The notes beneath the pieces were generated by a model that was not told the origin of the DNA, ran no database searches, and saw only the letters and a program-made list of their open reading frames with translations. Shown in pieces: positions 1 through 9,112 of a stretch of DNA of 35,498 nt. This DNA is from an uncultured Pelagibacteraceae bacterium. Lineage in GTDB: Bacteria; Pseudomonadota; Alphaproteobacteria; Pelagibacterales; Pelagibacteraceae. Each line of letters begins with the position of its first letter. Within the stretch, counting starts at the first letter, position 1. The DNA lies in the NCBI GenBank assembly GCA_902527635.1, contig CABZPS010000008.1, positions 1-35,498 of the forward strand, read 5' to 3'. A program made the translations under genes and the position numbers.

Positions 1-804
1 CCGAAATTTGTTTATAATTTATCTTTAGTTGCAGAAAATTTTTATTTTAACAAAAATTATATTGATTCAAAAAAGATTTTAAAAAATTTTGATAAAGAGG
101 ATGATCTTTATTATTGGTTTCGTATTAAGAAAGAAGCACAATTTTTGGCTGAAAAAGATGATAATAAAGCAAAATCAATTAAATTTATCACCTACGAGTT
201 CAAAAAAATGAAAGAGCATAATAATAAAATGATGTTTGACCTTGCAAACTTTTACAGATCATCAAAAGATTACGAAAATGCAATTAAGTATTATTCTAAG
301 ATAATAAATAATTTGAAAAAAAATAATGACGTTAAGGCTGACCTTCTTTACAGACGAGGTGGAAGTTATGAAAGAATAGGGGATTATACAAAAGCTGATG
401 AAGATTTGTTGCAGTCTCTTAGCATAGTTAAAGATGATGCTTATGTTTTAAATTATTTAGCGTATTCATGGCTTGAAAGAGATTATAAAATAGACGAGGC
501 TCTTCAGATGCTTGAGGTCGCCTATCAACTGGAAAGTGATGATCCATATATAATTGACTCAATTGGTTGGGCTTATTATTTAATTGATGATCACTCTAAA
601 GCAGAAAAATTTTTGCGAAGAGCAGTGGAATTAATGCCGTACGATCCAATAGTAAACGATCATTATGGTGATATTTTATGGAAATTAGATCAAAAAATTC
701 AAGCAAGATACTTCTGGAAAAACGTGCTTAAAATGGAAAAAGCAGATAAAAAAATTAAAGATAAGATTAACTCAAAATTAGTTAGAGGTATTGAAAAATT
801 GTGA
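1..804 (+). CDS. TPR-repeat protein, 3' part only
   Basis: The reading frame is open from the first base, so the gene starts before the window and only its last 267 codons are seen. The only in-frame start-like codon near the edge, a TTG at 145, is inside the protein and is not a credible start. The visible part is built of tetratricopeptide repeats: paired helices with the usual small and aromatic positions, for example around ANFYRSSKDYENAIKYY, YRRGGSYERIGDYTKADEDL and DSIGWAYYLIDDHSKAEKFL. TPRs are protein-binding scaffolds; no catalytic domain is visible. A signal peptide cannot be judged because the N terminus is missing. ispE follows after 3 bases, so the two are probably co-transcribed. 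The family is clear, the partner and role are unknown. Confidence 0.85.
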   Translation, partial: PKFVYNLSLVAENFYFNKNYIDSKKILKNFDKEDDLYYWFRIKKEAQFLAEKDDNKAKSIKFITYEFKKMKEHNNKMMFDLANFYRSSKDYENAIKYYSKIINNLKKNNDVKADLLYRRGGSYERIGDYTKADEDLLQSLSIVKDDAYVLNYLAYSWLERDYKIDEALQMLEVAYQLESDDPYIIDSIGWAYYLIDDHSKAEKFLRRAVELMPYDPIVNDHYGDILWKLDQKIQARYFWKNVLKMEKADKKIKDKINSKLVRGIEKL

Positions 805-807
805 TTT

Positions 808-1650
808 ATGAGATTAGAAAAGATTAAATCACATGCTAAAATAAATTTAGCATTAAATGTTTTGGGCAAATCATCAAAATTGCACAAAATAGAGAGCCTT
901 GTCGCTTTTATAAATGTTTATGATCTTATTTTAATAAAAAAGATAAATAAAAAAAACCATATAATCAAATTTATTGGAAAATTTTCTAAAAACATTAAAT
1001 CGAACAATAGCGTGTCCAAATTACTAAGGATTCTTGAAAAAAAAAAATTGTTACATGAAAAATTTTATATCAAAATTATAAAACAAGTACCCCAAAAATC
1101 TGGTTTAGGTGGAGGCTCTATGAATGCTGCCAGTATCCTTAATTATTTTATTAAAAAAAAATTTTTCAAGTTAAGAAAAAAACAAATATTCTCAATTACA
1201 GAAGATATTGGCTCAGATGTAATTTTAGGACTATCAGATAGTTTTCAAGTTTTAACCTCAAAAAAACAAATTAGAGAATTTAAGAATTGTAAGAAATTAT
1301 ATACACTCGTTGTTAAACCTAATTTTGGTTGTTCAACAAGGAATATTTACGCAAATGTAAAGAATTTTGAAAAAGCTAAATTTAAAAAGTTAAGTAAAAG
1401 AATGTTTCAGTTAGAATCTCTAAAAAAAATGAGTAATTCCCTTGAGAAAATTGTTATTGCAAAGTACCCAGCTTTAAAAAAGATTAAAATATATTTATCT
1501 AATTTGGACAATCCAAATTTTGTAAGAATGACAGGGTCAGGATCAGCTTTCATTGCTTATTATAATTCTAAAAAACAATGCGACAATGCTAAAAGTAAAT
1601 TTAGTAACGCTTATAAAAAATATTGGTGTATAAGTACAAAAACTATATAA
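808..1650 (+). CDS. ispE: 4-diphosphocytidyl-2-C-methyl-D-erythritol kinase
   Basis: IspE phosphorylates CDP-methylerythritol with ATP in the non-mevalonate (MEP) pathway to isopentenyl diphosphate, which feeds ubiquinone and undecaprenyl lipids. The 280-residue protein is of normal length and belongs to the GHMP kinases. Visible signatures are the N-terminal AKINLALNV, the glycine-rich ATP loop SGLGGGSMNAAS near residues 100-110 and the C-terminal MTGSGSAF. The loop has Met where most relatives have a second Ser (GGGSSNAA). The ATG at 808 lies 3 bases after the stop of the TPR gene and gives the family's usual N terminus. The region is rich in Lys and Asn, like the rest of the window. Membership is confident from motifs and length. 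Confidence 0.95.
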   Translation: MRLEKIKSHAKINLALNVLGKSSKLHKIESLVAFINVYDLILIKKINKKNHIIKFIGKFSKNIKSNNSVSKLLRILEKKKLLHEKFYIKIIKQVPQKSGLGGGSMNAASILNYFIKKKFFKLRKKQIFSITEDIGSDVILGLSDSFQVLTSKKQIREFKNCKKLYTLVVKPNFGCSTRNIYANVKNFEKAKFKKLSKRMFQLESLKKMSNSLEKIVIAKYPALKKIKIYLSNLDNPNFVRMTGSGSAFIAYYNSKKQCDNAKSKFSNAYKKYWCISTKTI

Positions 1651-1683
1651 ATTTTATTTTTTTGTGTTATATCAATTCTATAT

Positions 1684-1757
1684 TGGGGCGTAGCCAAGCG
1701 GTAAGGCACGGGTTTTTGGTACCTGCATCCTAGGTTCGAATCCTAGCGCCCCAGCCA
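1684..1757 (+). tRNA. tRNA-Gln (anticodon TTG), CCA encoded
   Basis: A complete cloverleaf can be folded by eye. The acceptor is TGGGGCG (1684-1690) with CGCCCCA (1747-1753). The D arm starts at GCC 1693. The anticodon stem CGGGT/ACCTG (1709-1713 with 1721-1725, one G-T pair) encloses loop TTTTGGT with anticodon TTG at 1716-1718. The T arm is CTAGG/CCTAG around loop TTCGAAT. The discriminator is G1754 and the CCA is encoded at 1755-1757. The stems are GC-rich against an AT-rich background. The gene sits 33 bases after ispE and 3 bases before the next ATG, so it is probably part of a mixed tRNA-mRNA transcript. Confidence 0.97.
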
Positions 1758-1760
1758 AAT

Positions 1761-3035
1761 ATGAAAAACTTATTAGATAAATTGTTTTTTAGAAAAAATA
1801 ATTTGAGTCACATTAGTTTAAAAATTAAAGATATTTCAAAAAAAACAAGTGTTTCTAAATTATTTTATGCCATTAATTCTCACTCAAGTAACAGTGAATT
1901 GAGATATGTCGGTGGTTGTATTAGAAAGATACTAAATAGCGAAATTGTTGATGACATCGATTTAGCTACAAACTTAGATCCAACAGAAGTTTGTTTGGCA
2001 CTTGAAAAAAATAATATTGATTTTTATAAGAGCGGAATTGAATATGGAACCATAACAGCAGTGATTGAAAATAATAAATTTGAAATTACCAGTTTAAGAG
2101 AAGATATTTCTACAGATGGCCGTCATGCACAAGTCAGATTTTCTGATGATTGGAAAACTGATGCGTCACGGCGTGATTTTACTATAAATTCTATTTACTC
2201 AGACATAGAAGGAAATTTATTTGACCCATACAAAGGAATAGAGGATATTAGAAATGGTAAAATTAATTTTATTGGAGATCCAGAAAAGAGAATAAAAGAA
2301 GATTATTTAAGAATTTTAAGGTATTTGAGATTCTTTTTAAGTTACTCTAAGCACAAACATAATCCTGAAGTTGTTAAGTTTTTGAAGATGAACCTTAATG
2401 GTATTTCAAAGCTTTCAAAAGAAAGATTAATTGATGAACTAAAAAAAATTCTAAAACCAAAAGTATTAGTAAATTTATCAAAAGATAAGATAAGTTTAGA
2501 GATTTTAGTTACAATTTTTCCTGAGCTGCGAAATTTTAATGTTTTTTTAAGAATGACACCTAGTTTAAAAAATATTATCCATCAAATTGATTTTATCCTT
2601 ATCATTTCATTATTGATCATTGATGATACTGATAATGTTGATTATTTCTTATATAAATTCAACCTTTCAAAAAATGATCAAAAAAGAATTCGAAATATTA
2701 ATGACTTTTTTAAGAATAAAGTTAATTCAAAAACTTTCACAGAAAAAAGTTTGAATCTTTTATTTTATTATTCTGGTAGAAAGGCAGTAATTGATATTCT
2801 AAATTACAGAATATTTAGAAATAATAAAGCTGACAAGGTATTAATAGAATTAATTGATAAGTTTAAATCAAAAGTAAAGCCAACTATGCCATTTAAAGCA
2901 GATTTTTTAATGGCTAAATTCGAAATTCCTGAAGGAAAAATTTTAGGTGAAAAATTAAGATTAATTGAGGAAGCTTGGATTGAAAATAATTTTCAAATTT
3001 CAGATAAACAGATAGAAATGATAATCGAGAATTAA
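1761..3035 (+). CDS. CCA tRNA nucleotidyltransferase / poly(A) polymerase family
   Basis: Class II nucleotidyltransferase of the CCA-adding enzyme and poly(A) polymerase family (424 residues), which builds or repairs the CCA end of tRNAs. The N-terminal head domain shows VGGCIRK (about 50-56), the catalytic pair in DDIDLATN (Asp65, Asp67), an arginine-rich region with SRRDFTINSIY and the loop with FDPYKGIEDI. A helical tRNA-binding part follows. CCA-adding activity and poly(A) activity cannot be separated by eye, though short alphaproteobacterial members like this are usually CCA enzymes. The ATG at 1761 is only 3 bases after the tRNA-Gln CCA. An in-frame TTG at 1803 is an alternative that would still keep the whole domain. 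The stop overlaps that of convergent greA in the shared tetramer TTAA. Confidence 0.9.
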   Translation: MKNLLDKLFFRKNNLSHISLKIKDISKKTSVSKLFYAINSHSSNSELRYVGGCIRKILNSEIVDDIDLATNLDPTEVCLALEKNNIDFYKSGIEYGTITAVIENNKFEITSLREDISTDGRHAQVRFSDDWKTDASRRDFTINSIYSDIEGNLFDPYKGIEDIRNGKINFIGDPEKRIKEDYLRILRYLRFFLSYSKHKHNPEVVKFLKMNLNGISKLSKERLIDELKKILKPKVLVNLSKDKISLEILVTIFPELRNFNVFLRMTPSLKNIIHQIDFILIISLLIIDDTDNVDYFLYKFNLSKNDQKRIRNINDFFKNKVNSKTFTEKSLNLLFYYSGRKAVIDILNYRIFRNNKADKVLIELIDKFKSKVKPTMPFKADFLMAKFEIPEGKILGEKLRLIEEAWIENNFQISDKQIEMIIEN

Positions 3036-3508
3036 ATATATTTCACATCTTTGATTTCAAAGTTTTTTTTACCAGCAGGGGTATCAATCTCCACAAGATC
3101 ATCTTTATTTTTTCCAATCAGCCCTTTTCCCATCGGGGATTGAAAATAGATTAATTTGTTTTTTAAGTCCGCTTCATCTTTTCCAACAATCTTATAACTT
3201 ATTTTTTCGTTTGTATCTAAATTCTCTAAAAAAACTGTTGATCCAAAAATAACCTTACCTTCATTATTTAACTTTTTAACATCAATTACATTAGCTCTAG
3301 CGATAATGTCATTAATTTCTGTAATTCTACCCTCATTATGAGATTGTTCCTCTTTAGCAGCATGGTATTCAGCATTTTCTTTAAGATCTCCATGTGAGCG
3401 TGCCTCTGCAATCGCAGCAACAATTTTAGGGCGTTTTTTTTCTTTTAAAAAAGTTAGTTCTTCCTTAAGTTTATTTAAACCATTTATAGTAATTGGCTCT
3501 TTATCCAT
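3032..3508 (-). CDS. greA: Transcription elongation factor GreA
   Basis: GreA rescues backtracked RNA polymerase by stimulating cleavage of the 3' end of the transcript. The 158-residue protein has the normal length: an N-terminal coiled coil with the acidic tip in GDLKENAEYHAAKE (Asp and Glu that coordinate the catalytic Mg) and a C-terminal FKBP-like domain with SPMGKGLIGK. The frame extends further upstream, but those codons lie inside hemF and the family begins at MDKEPITING, so the ATG at 3508 is chosen. It is 1 base after the hemF stop, which suggests trmL-hemF-greA is one operon. Confidence 0.95.
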   Translation of the reverse strand: MDKEPITINGLNKLKEELTFLKEKKRPKIVAAIAEARSHGDLKENAEYHAAKEEQSHNEGRITEINDIIARANVIDVKKLNNEGKVIFGSTVFLENLDTNEKISYKIVGKDEADLKNKLIYFQSPMGKGLIGKNKDDLVEIDTPAGKKNFEIKDVKYI

Positions 3509-3509
3509 C

Positions 3510-4337
3510 TTATTTCCATTTTGCAATTGGTGGAAGTGACATAAAAATACCCTCAACATTTCCACCAGTTTGTAATCCAAACTTTGTTCCTCTATCATAA
3601 AGCAAGTTAAATTCTGTATACCTACCTCTTTTAATGTATTGCATCTCTTTATCTTTCAAAGTCCATTTTTTTTTCAATTTTTTTTTGATGATTTTTTTAA
3701 AGATCAATTCGAATGTTGTACCCACATCTCTAACGAATTTAAAGTCTTTCTCAAAATCATTTTTTTTATAATCAAAGAAAATTCCTCCAATACCTCTTGG
3801 CTCTTTCCTATGAGGTAAATAAAAGTATTCATCACACCATTTTTTATATTTTGGATAAAATTTTTTGTTATGATGATTACACATTTTTTTCAAAATTTTA
3901 TGAAATTCTTTTCTCTCTTTTTCATCTTTTTTAGATGGAGTAACATCCATGCCTCCACCAAACCAATCGTAAGATGTACAAATATATCTCGTGTTAAAAT
4001 GCATAGCAGGAATTAGTGGATTTTTCATATGCATTACCACAGAAATACCTGAAGCCCAAAAGTTTGGATCTTTCTGAGCACCTGGAATTTTTTTTTGAAA
4101 ATATTTTGGGAATTTTCCATAAACTTTTGAAAAATTTACTCCCACTTTGTCAAACACTTTTCCATCTTGAAGTATTTTATATTCACCACCGCCCTCATCT
4201 TTAGTTTGATTTTTTTTCCACACAGTTGATTTAAATTTAACTTTATTTTTTTCAAGTTCACTCACACTATGACAGATAGATTTTTGTAAAGTTTTGAACC
4301 AGTTACTTGCTAAGTCTTTTCTAATTTCAAGGTCCAT
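3510..4337 (-). CDS. hemF: Oxygen-dependent coproporphyrinogen III oxidase
   Basis: HemF carries out the oxidative decarboxylation of coproporphyrinogen III to protoporphyrinogen IX, using O2, in haem synthesis. The 275-residue protein is slightly short but complete. It has the signature SYDWFGGGMDVTP, the substrate-site histidines around MHFNTRYICTSYDW and the C-terminal GRYTEFNLLYDRGTKFGLQTGG. The oxygen-dependent form fits a strictly aerobic lifestyle. The gene lies 1 base after trmL and 1 base before greA. Haem made by this pathway is needed by the cytochrome bc1 genes that start 572 bases away in the opposite direction, but joint control is not shown. Confidence 0.96.
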   Translation of the reverse strand: MDLEIRKDLASNWFKTLQKSICHSVSELEKNKVKFKSTVWKKNQTKDEGGGEYKILQDGKVFDKVGVNFSKVYGKFPKYFQKKIPGAQKDPNFWASGISVVMHMKNPLIPAMHFNTRYICTSYDWFGGGMDVTPSKKDEKERKEFHKILKKMCNHHNKKFYPKYKKWCDEYFYLPHRKEPRGIGGIFFDYKKNDFEKDFKFVRDVGTTFELIFKKIIKKKLKKKWTLKDKEMQYIKRGRYTEFNLLYDRGTKFGLQTGGNVEGIFMSLPPIAKWK

Positions 4338-4338
4338 A

Positions 4339-4815
4339 TTAAATTAGGTTAGTTTGTCTTAAACTTTCAGCTAAAACAATTGATACTGAGGAAGAAATGT
4401 TTAGTGAGCGTTTATTATCTTTCATCGGTATTTTTAACTTATTTTTAATTAAACTGTGGAGTTTTTGTGGAACCCCCGCACTTTCTCTCCCAAATAAAAT
4501 TGTATCAGACTTTTCAAATTTGAATTTAGTATAAGAAACCTTAGCTTTTGTTGTCATTAGCACAATTCTATGATTCTCTTTATTCTCATAAAATTGGTCA
4601 AAGCTTTGATAAAACTTAATTTCTTTACTATCCATATAATCCATTACAACCCTTTTAAATCTCTTGTCACTCAACAAGAAGCCACATGGCTCTATAATTT
4701 CCAATTCTACCCCAAGACAGGCACAAGTTCTAATTATAGCTGCAGTATTTTGTGGAATATCAGGTTCAAATAGAGCAATTTTTGGCCCTCTATATATTGA
4801 ATTATTATGTGTCAT
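4339..4815 (-). CDS. trmL: tRNA (cytidine(34)-2'-O)-methyltransferase, TrmL type
   Basis: SPOUT-superfamily methyltransferase (158 residues) of the TrmL/YibK type. This type 2'-O-methylates the wobble nucleotide of certain leucine tRNAs using S-adenosylmethionine. The N-terminal IALFEPDIPQNTAAIIRTCA, the SAM-knot segments LFGRESAGVP and IPMKDNKRSLNISSSVS, and the short single-domain length all fit TrmL rather than the longer TrmH or RlmB with an RNA-binding extension. The gene is first in the trmL-hemF-greA run and is divergent from petA across 93 bases. Substrate tRNA is inferred from the family. Confidence 0.9.
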   Translation of the reverse strand: MTHNNSIYRGPKIALFEPDIPQNTAAIIRTCACLGVELEIIEPCGFLLSDKRFKRVVMDYMDSKEIKFYQSFDQFYENKENHRIVLMTTKAKVSYTKFKFEKSDTILFGRESAGVPQKLHSLIKNKLKIPMKDNKRSLNISSSVSIVLAESLRQTNLI

Positions 4816-4908
4816 TCTTTCAGTAGTAAATTGAATATTTTATATTATATGAAACATATATTTAAGTAGAAAAAATCTATTTAGAGTATATTTAATTATA
4901 TTTAAAAA
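4816..4908. promoter_or_regulatory. Divergent promoter region trmL / petABC
   Basis: These 93 bases separate the divergent trmL and petA starts and must hold both promoters. The sequence is almost wholly A and T, with several -10-like hexamers (for example TATATT at 4857-4862 for petA). No convincing -35 box at normal spacing was found for either side; TTGAAT at 4831-4836 is about 20 bases from that -10. No strong Shine-Dalgarno sequence precedes petA. The call rests on gene orientation, not on a recognised operator. Confidence 0.4.
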
Positions 4909-5418
4909 ATGTCTGAAAAAAAAACTGAAAGAAGAGATTTCCTATTTACGGCCACAGCAGCAGTTGGTGCCGTCGGTGTAGGAGCCACAGTTTGGCCGAT
5001 GATAGATCAAATGAATCCAGATGCTTCTGTGAAAGCTCTAGCCAGCACAGAAGTAGATGTTAGTTCACTGAACCCAGGTAAAACCATTACGGTTCTATGG
5101 AGAGGTAAACCTGTTTTTATTAGAAGAAGAACCCCAGATGAAATTGATGAGGCAAGAGCTGTTAAATTAGATGATTTAAAACATCCTGAAAAAGATGAGG
5201 ATAGAGCAAAAAATCCTGAGTGGCTTGTGATGTTAGGCGTATGCACACATTTAGGATGTGTGCCTCTAGATCAAAAAGGTGATTACAATGGTTGGTTTTG
5301 CCCTTGCCATGGATCTCATTATGACACTTCAGGAAGAATTAGAAAAGGACCGGCACCTACAAACATGGAAATTCCTAAATATGAATTTGTTAACGCTAAT
5401 ACAATTAAGATTGGATAA
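4909..5418 (+). CDS. petA: Ubiquinol-cytochrome c reductase, Rieske iron-sulfur subunit
   Basis: Electron-transfer subunit of the cytochrome bc1 complex: its 2Fe-2S cluster takes an electron from ubiquinol and passes it to cytochrome c1. Cluster ligands are plain: CTHLGC (Cys112, His114, Cys117) and CPCHGS (Cys131, Cys133, His134). The N terminus carries a twin-arginine stretch (ERRDFLF, residues 7-13) before one hydrophobic segment, about 14-31. This fits Tat-dependent insertion as an uncleaved anchor with the cluster domain in the periplasm. Length, 169 residues, is normal for bacteria. It is the first gene of petABC; petB starts 5 bases after its stop. Confidence 0.97.
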   Translation: MSEKKTERRDFLFTATAAVGAVGVGATVWPMIDQMNPDASVKALASTEVDVSSLNPGKTITVLWRGKPVFIRRRTPDEIDEARAVKLDDLKHPEKDEDRAKNPEWLVMLGVCTHLGCVPLDQKGDYNGWFCPCHGSHYDTSGRIRKGPAPTNMEIPKYEFVNANTIKIG

Positions 5419-5423
5419 AAACT

Positions 5424-6692
5424 ATGAGTGATCACGAATATATACCGAAGTCAAATTTTGGGAAATGGTTCAATGATCGATTGCCATTATTAACTTTAGC
5501 AAATCATCTTACAGATTATCCAACACCAAAAAATTTAAATTACTGGTGGACATTTGGTGGTATTTTAACTTTTTGTTTAATTACCCAAATAGTTACCGGT
5601 TTAGTTCTTGCTATGCACTATATTGCTCATGCTGATATGGCATTTGATAGTGTGGAACATATTATGCGAGATGTGAATTATGGATGGTTGATAAGATACA
5701 TTCATGCAAATGGAGCATCAATGTTTTTTTTAGCTGTATACATACATATATTTAGATCCTTGTTCTACGGATCTTATAAAGCACCAAGAGAAATAATATG
5801 GATTATAGGTATTATTATTTATCTACTAATGATGGCAGCTGCTTTTATGGGTTACGTACTTCCTTGGGGACAAATGAGTTTTTGGGGAGCAACTGTTATT
5901 ACAAACTTGTTTAGTGCAATTCCATTAGTAGGCGAAGGTATTGTAACATGGTTGTGGGGAGGGTATTCTGTTGATAATCCAACATTAACAAGATTTTTTA
6001 CTCTTCATTATTTAATTCCTTTTTTAATTTTAGGTTTAGTTGTTCTACATATATGGGCATTACATGTTCCAGGTAATAATAATCCCATTGGTATAGATGT
6101 TAAAAAACCTTCTAAAGATACTGTTCCTTTTCATCCTTACATAGTAATAAAGGATGCTTTTGCTTTATTAATGTTTATGATTGTTTTTGCTTTTTTTGTT
6201 TTTTATACACCAAATATTTTAGGTCACGCAGATAACTATATAGAAGCAAATCCGCTAGTTACACCTGCGCACATTGTTCCTGAATGGTATCTATTGCCTT
6301 TTTATGCAATATTAAGATCAGTGCCAGACAAACTAATGGGGGTTATAGCAATGCTATCAGCTATTTTTATCTTAGCAGCTTTACCTTGGTTAGACACCTC
6401 AAAAATAAGATCAGCAGTATTTAGACCTTTATATAGACAATTTTATTGGATCCTTGTAGCTGATGTTTTAATTTTAGGATACGTAGGAGCGATGCCAGCT
6501 GAAGGCTTATACTTACTTATTGCTAGGGTAGCGACCGCATATTATTTTTTACATTTTTTAGTTATTTTACCTATTTTAGGGTTTAAAGAGAGAACTTTAC
6601 CAGTTCCACTTAGCATAACAGAACCAATTTTAGGTGGATCTTCAAATTTAGCAGCTGCCAGAGATGATAGTAGGTTAGAAAAGTTAAAGTGA
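5424..6692 (+). CDS. petB: Cytochrome b of the bc1 complex
   Basis: Membrane core of the bc1 complex, holding two b haems and the Qo and Qi quinone sites. The four haem ligands fall in the classic 14-residue spacing: His94 and His108 in one helix, His195 and His209 in another. The Qo-site motif PEWY is at 286-289. At 422 residues it contains the full set of hydrophobic helices, so it is the long alphaproteobacterial form with both N- and C-terminal halves, not a split b6/subunit IV pair. The petC start overlaps its stop by 4 bases (GTGA), which suggests translational coupling and equal expression. Confidence 0.98.
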   Translation: MSDHEYIPKSNFGKWFNDRLPLLTLANHLTDYPTPKNLNYWWTFGGILTFCLITQIVTGLVLAMHYIAHADMAFDSVEHIMRDVNYGWLIRYIHANGASMFFLAVYIHIFRSLFYGSYKAPREIIWIIGIIIYLLMMAAAFMGYVLPWGQMSFWGATVITNLFSAIPLVGEGIVTWLWGGYSVDNPTLTRFFTLHYLIPFLILGLVVLHIWALHVPGNNNPIGIDVKKPSKDTVPFHPYIVIKDAFALLMFMIVFAFFVFYTPNILGHADNYIEANPLVTPAHIVPEWYLLPFYAILRSVPDKLMGVIAMLSAIFILAALPWLDTSKIRSAVFRPLYRQFYWILVADVLILGYVGAMPAEGLYLLIARVATAYYFLHFLVILPILGFKERTLPVPLSITEPILGGSSNLAAARDDSRLEKLK

Positions 6693-7468
6693 AGAAATTT
6701 TTAAATTTATTTTTTTACATAATTTTTTCAATCTCTTTTTTGCCTAGTGCATTTGCTGCAGAAAAAGTGGAATACTTAACTACTGATTGGAGTTTTAAAG
6801 GTCTATTCGGCAAGTTTGATAGAGCAGCTTTGCAAAGAGGTTACCACGTTTATACTGAAGTATGTTCCTCTTGTCATTCAATGAAATACTTAAGTTATAG
6901 AAATTTAGCCCAAGAGGGAGGCCCTGAATTTACTGAGGCTGAGGCGAAAGCAATTGCAGCCTCTTTTGAGGTCACGGATGGTCCTAATTCTGATGGAGAG
7001 ATGTTCACAAGACCTGCAAAATTGTCAGATAAATTTGTGATGCCCTACGAGAATGTAAAAGCAGCCCAAGCTGCTAATGGAGGAGCTTATCCACCTGATA
7101 TGTCTGTGTTGGTTAAAGCAAGGGGAGGTGGTGTAGATTATATTTACTCATTATTGCAAGGGTATGAAGATCCACCAGCAGGAATTACTTTAGATGATGG
7201 AGTTTACTACAATAAATATATGTACGGTAATAAAATAAAAATGGCCAATCAATTATCTGATGGGTTAATTGAGTATTCAGATGGTACAAAGGCCACCGTT
7301 GAACAGATGTCAAAAGATGTCACTACTTTTCTGATGTGGGCAGCTGAACCTCATTTAGAATCTAGACATAAAATGGGATTTAAAGCAATCGTATACCTAA
7401 TTATTCTTACGATTTTAGTTTACTTTAGCATGAAAAGAATTTGGTCACGTATTGAAACGAAAGTTTAG
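6689..7468 (+). CDS. petC: Cytochrome c1 of the bc1 complex
   Basis: Haem-carrying subunit that passes electrons from the Rieske protein to soluble cytochrome c. It starts at GTG 6689 overlapping the petB stop. The product has an N-terminal signal peptide (residues 1-23, ending AFA before AEK), a covalent haem site CSSCH at 59-63, a likely Met ligand in the IKMANQL region, and a C-terminal membrane anchor (about 235-253, [14 protein letters not shown]). Length of 259 residues is normal. The last 24 bases overlap the 3' end of the convergent ychF gene, so there is no room for a terminator between the two operons. Confidence 0.97.
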   Translation: MKKFLNLFFYIIFSISFLPSAFAAEKVEYLTTDWSFKGLFGKFDRAALQRGYHVYTEVCSSCHSMKYLSYRNLAQEGGPEFTEAEAKAIAASFEVTDGPNSDGEMFTRPAKLSDKFVMPYENVKAAQAANGGAYPPDMSVLVKARGGGVDYIYSLLQGYEDPPAGITLDDGVYYNKYMYGNKIKMANQLSDGLIEYSDGTKATVEQMSKDVTTFLMWAAEPHLESRHKMGFKAIVYLIILTILVYFSMKRIWSRIETKV

Positions 7469-8518
7469 AATATCTCCATCTTGAACAATATAATCTTTAC
7501 CTTCTAATCTCATTTTACCATTAGTTTTTGAATTCACCCAACCTTCATTACTGATAAAATCATCATATGACACTGTTTCAGCTCTTATAAATCCTTTTTT
7601 AAAATCTGAATGAATTTCACCTGCTGCCTCAGGCGCAGTACTATTTATTTGAATAGTCCATGCTCTAGTTTCTTCTGGACCTGACGTGAAGAAAGTTTCT
7701 AATCCTAGAATATTATAAGCTTTTTGTATCAATAGGCTTAACCCTGTGCTCTTTAAGCCAATCATTTCCATATAGTTTTTCCTCTCGTCAATGTTTAGTT
7801 CGTTAATTTGATTTTCTATATCTGCAGATATAATCAATGTGTTTTCTTGGCCAAATTTATTTATAAAAGATTTTGAGTAATTATTACCACTCTGAATACT
7901 TTTTTCGTCAACATTACACACAAATATTTTAGGTTTTAATGATAATAGCCCACTCTGATTTAATAGTTTTTTGTTAAATTGGCTTTTTAATTTAGAAATA
8001 TCTTTATTGTTATTGATACACTCCAGAACGTTCTCAAGAATTTTAATTATTGATTCATCGATATTTTTTTTATTGTTTTTTTCAAGCCTTTTTTGTATTG
8101 ATTCAAGATCAGCAAGCATCATTTCTGTTTCAATAATTTCTAGATCTCTTACTGAGTCTACAGTTGAATTAACATTTTGTATATCATTAGAGTCAAAACA
8201 TCTTATCATATGAATTATTGCATCAACTTCTCTTATGTGAGAAAGAAATTTATTTCCAAGACCTTCACCCTTTGAAGCGCCTTTGACTAATCCTGCAATA
8301 TCTACAAATGATATTGTTGTATTAATGACTTTTTTAGATTTAGAAATTTTAGCTAAATTATCAAGCCTATCATCAGGCACAGCAACAATACCGATATTAG
8401 GATCAATTGTACAAAATGGAAAATTTGCAGCTTGTGCTTTATTTGAATTAGTTAAAGCATTAAACAATGTAGACTTACCAACATTTGGCAAACCAACGAT
8501 CCCACATTTCAAGCTCAT
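7445..8518 (-). CDS. ychF: Ribosome-associated ATPase YchF (OLA1 family)
   Basis: Obg-family P-loop protein that prefers ATP and associates with ribosomes in translation and stress control. Visible are the Walker A loop GLPNVGKST (8-16), the switch region FCTIDPN, the G3-like DIAGL, the non-standard base-recognition motif NVDE in place of NKxD (the hallmark of ATP preference in this family), a helical insertion at about 120-200 and a C-terminal TGS domain ending in [11 protein letters not shown]. Length of 357 residues is normal. The start overlaps the pth stop by one base (TAATG), so the two are translationally linked. Confidence 0.96.
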   Translation of the reverse strand: MSLKCGIVGLPNVGKSTLFNALTNSNKAQAANFPFCTIDPNIGIVAVPDDRLDNLAKISKSKKVINTTISFVDIAGLVKGASKGEGLGNKFLSHIREVDAIIHMIRCFDSNDIQNVNSTVDSVRDLEIIETEMMLADLESIQKRLEKNNKKNIDESIIKILENVLECINNNKDISKLKSQFNKKLLNQSGLLSLKPKIFVCNVDEKSIQSGNNYSKSFINKFGQENTLIISADIENQINELNIDERKNYMEMIGLKSTGLSLLIQKAYNILGLETFFTSGPEETRAWTIQINSTAPEAAGEIHSDFKKGFIRAETVSYDDFISNEGWVNSKTNGKMRLEGKDYIVQDGDILNFRFNT

Positions 8519-9078
8519 TATTTATTATTAACAGTGCTTGAGAATAGATCTAATTTTTTTTCCACCAAAATAGAAATTGATTCAGTAATGCTGTCTGAAA
8601 TTTTTTTAATGCCGATTGTTTCTTCCTCATCAAAATTTTGCAAAACATAGTCTGTAACCTCAATCCCGTTCTTAGGTTTTCCAATACCAATCCTGACCCT
8701 TGAGTAATCTTTGCCGATAAATTTATCGATTGAGGCAACCCCATTATGACCAGCACTTGATCCACCAAATTTTACTTTAATTTTTCCTAATTCAACATCA
8801 AGATCATCATGAAAAACTATTACGTCCTCTGCGTTAATTTTAAAATATTCAATTAATTCTCTTATGCAAATGCCTGAATTGTTCATAAATGTTAGGGGCT
8901 TAATTGCATATATTTTCTTATTGTTAATATTTCCAGTTGTAAGAAGACCTTTAAATTTTGGTTTTTGCTTAGAAAGACTAAATTTTTTATTTATGTTGTC
9001 TATAATTTTAAAACCTACATTGTGACGGTTATTTTCGCTATTTGGAGTTGGATTACCTAGACCTACAAACAAAAGCAT
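8518..9078 (-). CDS. pth: Peptidyl-tRNA hydrolase
   Basis: Releases tRNA from peptidyl-tRNAs that drop off the ribosome, an essential recycling step. The 186-residue protein shows the family N terminus FVGLGNP, the catalytic histidine in NRHNVGF (His19), the FMNNSG tRNA-binding segment, FHDDLD and GSSAGHNG. It sits between rplY and ychF, an order common in proteobacteria, and overlaps the ychF start by one base. The 34 bases before its start are AT-rich and show no clear promoter, so transcription from further upstream is likely. Confidence 0.96.
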   Translation of the reverse strand: MLLFVGLGNPTPNSENNRHNVGFKIIDNINKKFSLSKQKPKFKGLLTTGNINNKKIYAIKPLTFMNNSGICIRELIEYFKINAEDVIVFHDDLDVELGKIKVKFGGSSAGHNGVASIDKFIGKDYSRVRIGIGKPKNGIEVTDYVLQNFDEEETIGIKKISDSITESISILVEKKLDLFSSTVNNK

Positions 9079-9112
9079 AAATTACTGAAAAGTTATATTC
9101 AATTTAATTAGA

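Noticed and set aside
3509..3598. Upstream extension of greA into hemF
   Set aside because: GreA normally begins with MDKEPIT-like sequence; the extension is a shadow of hemF in another frame.
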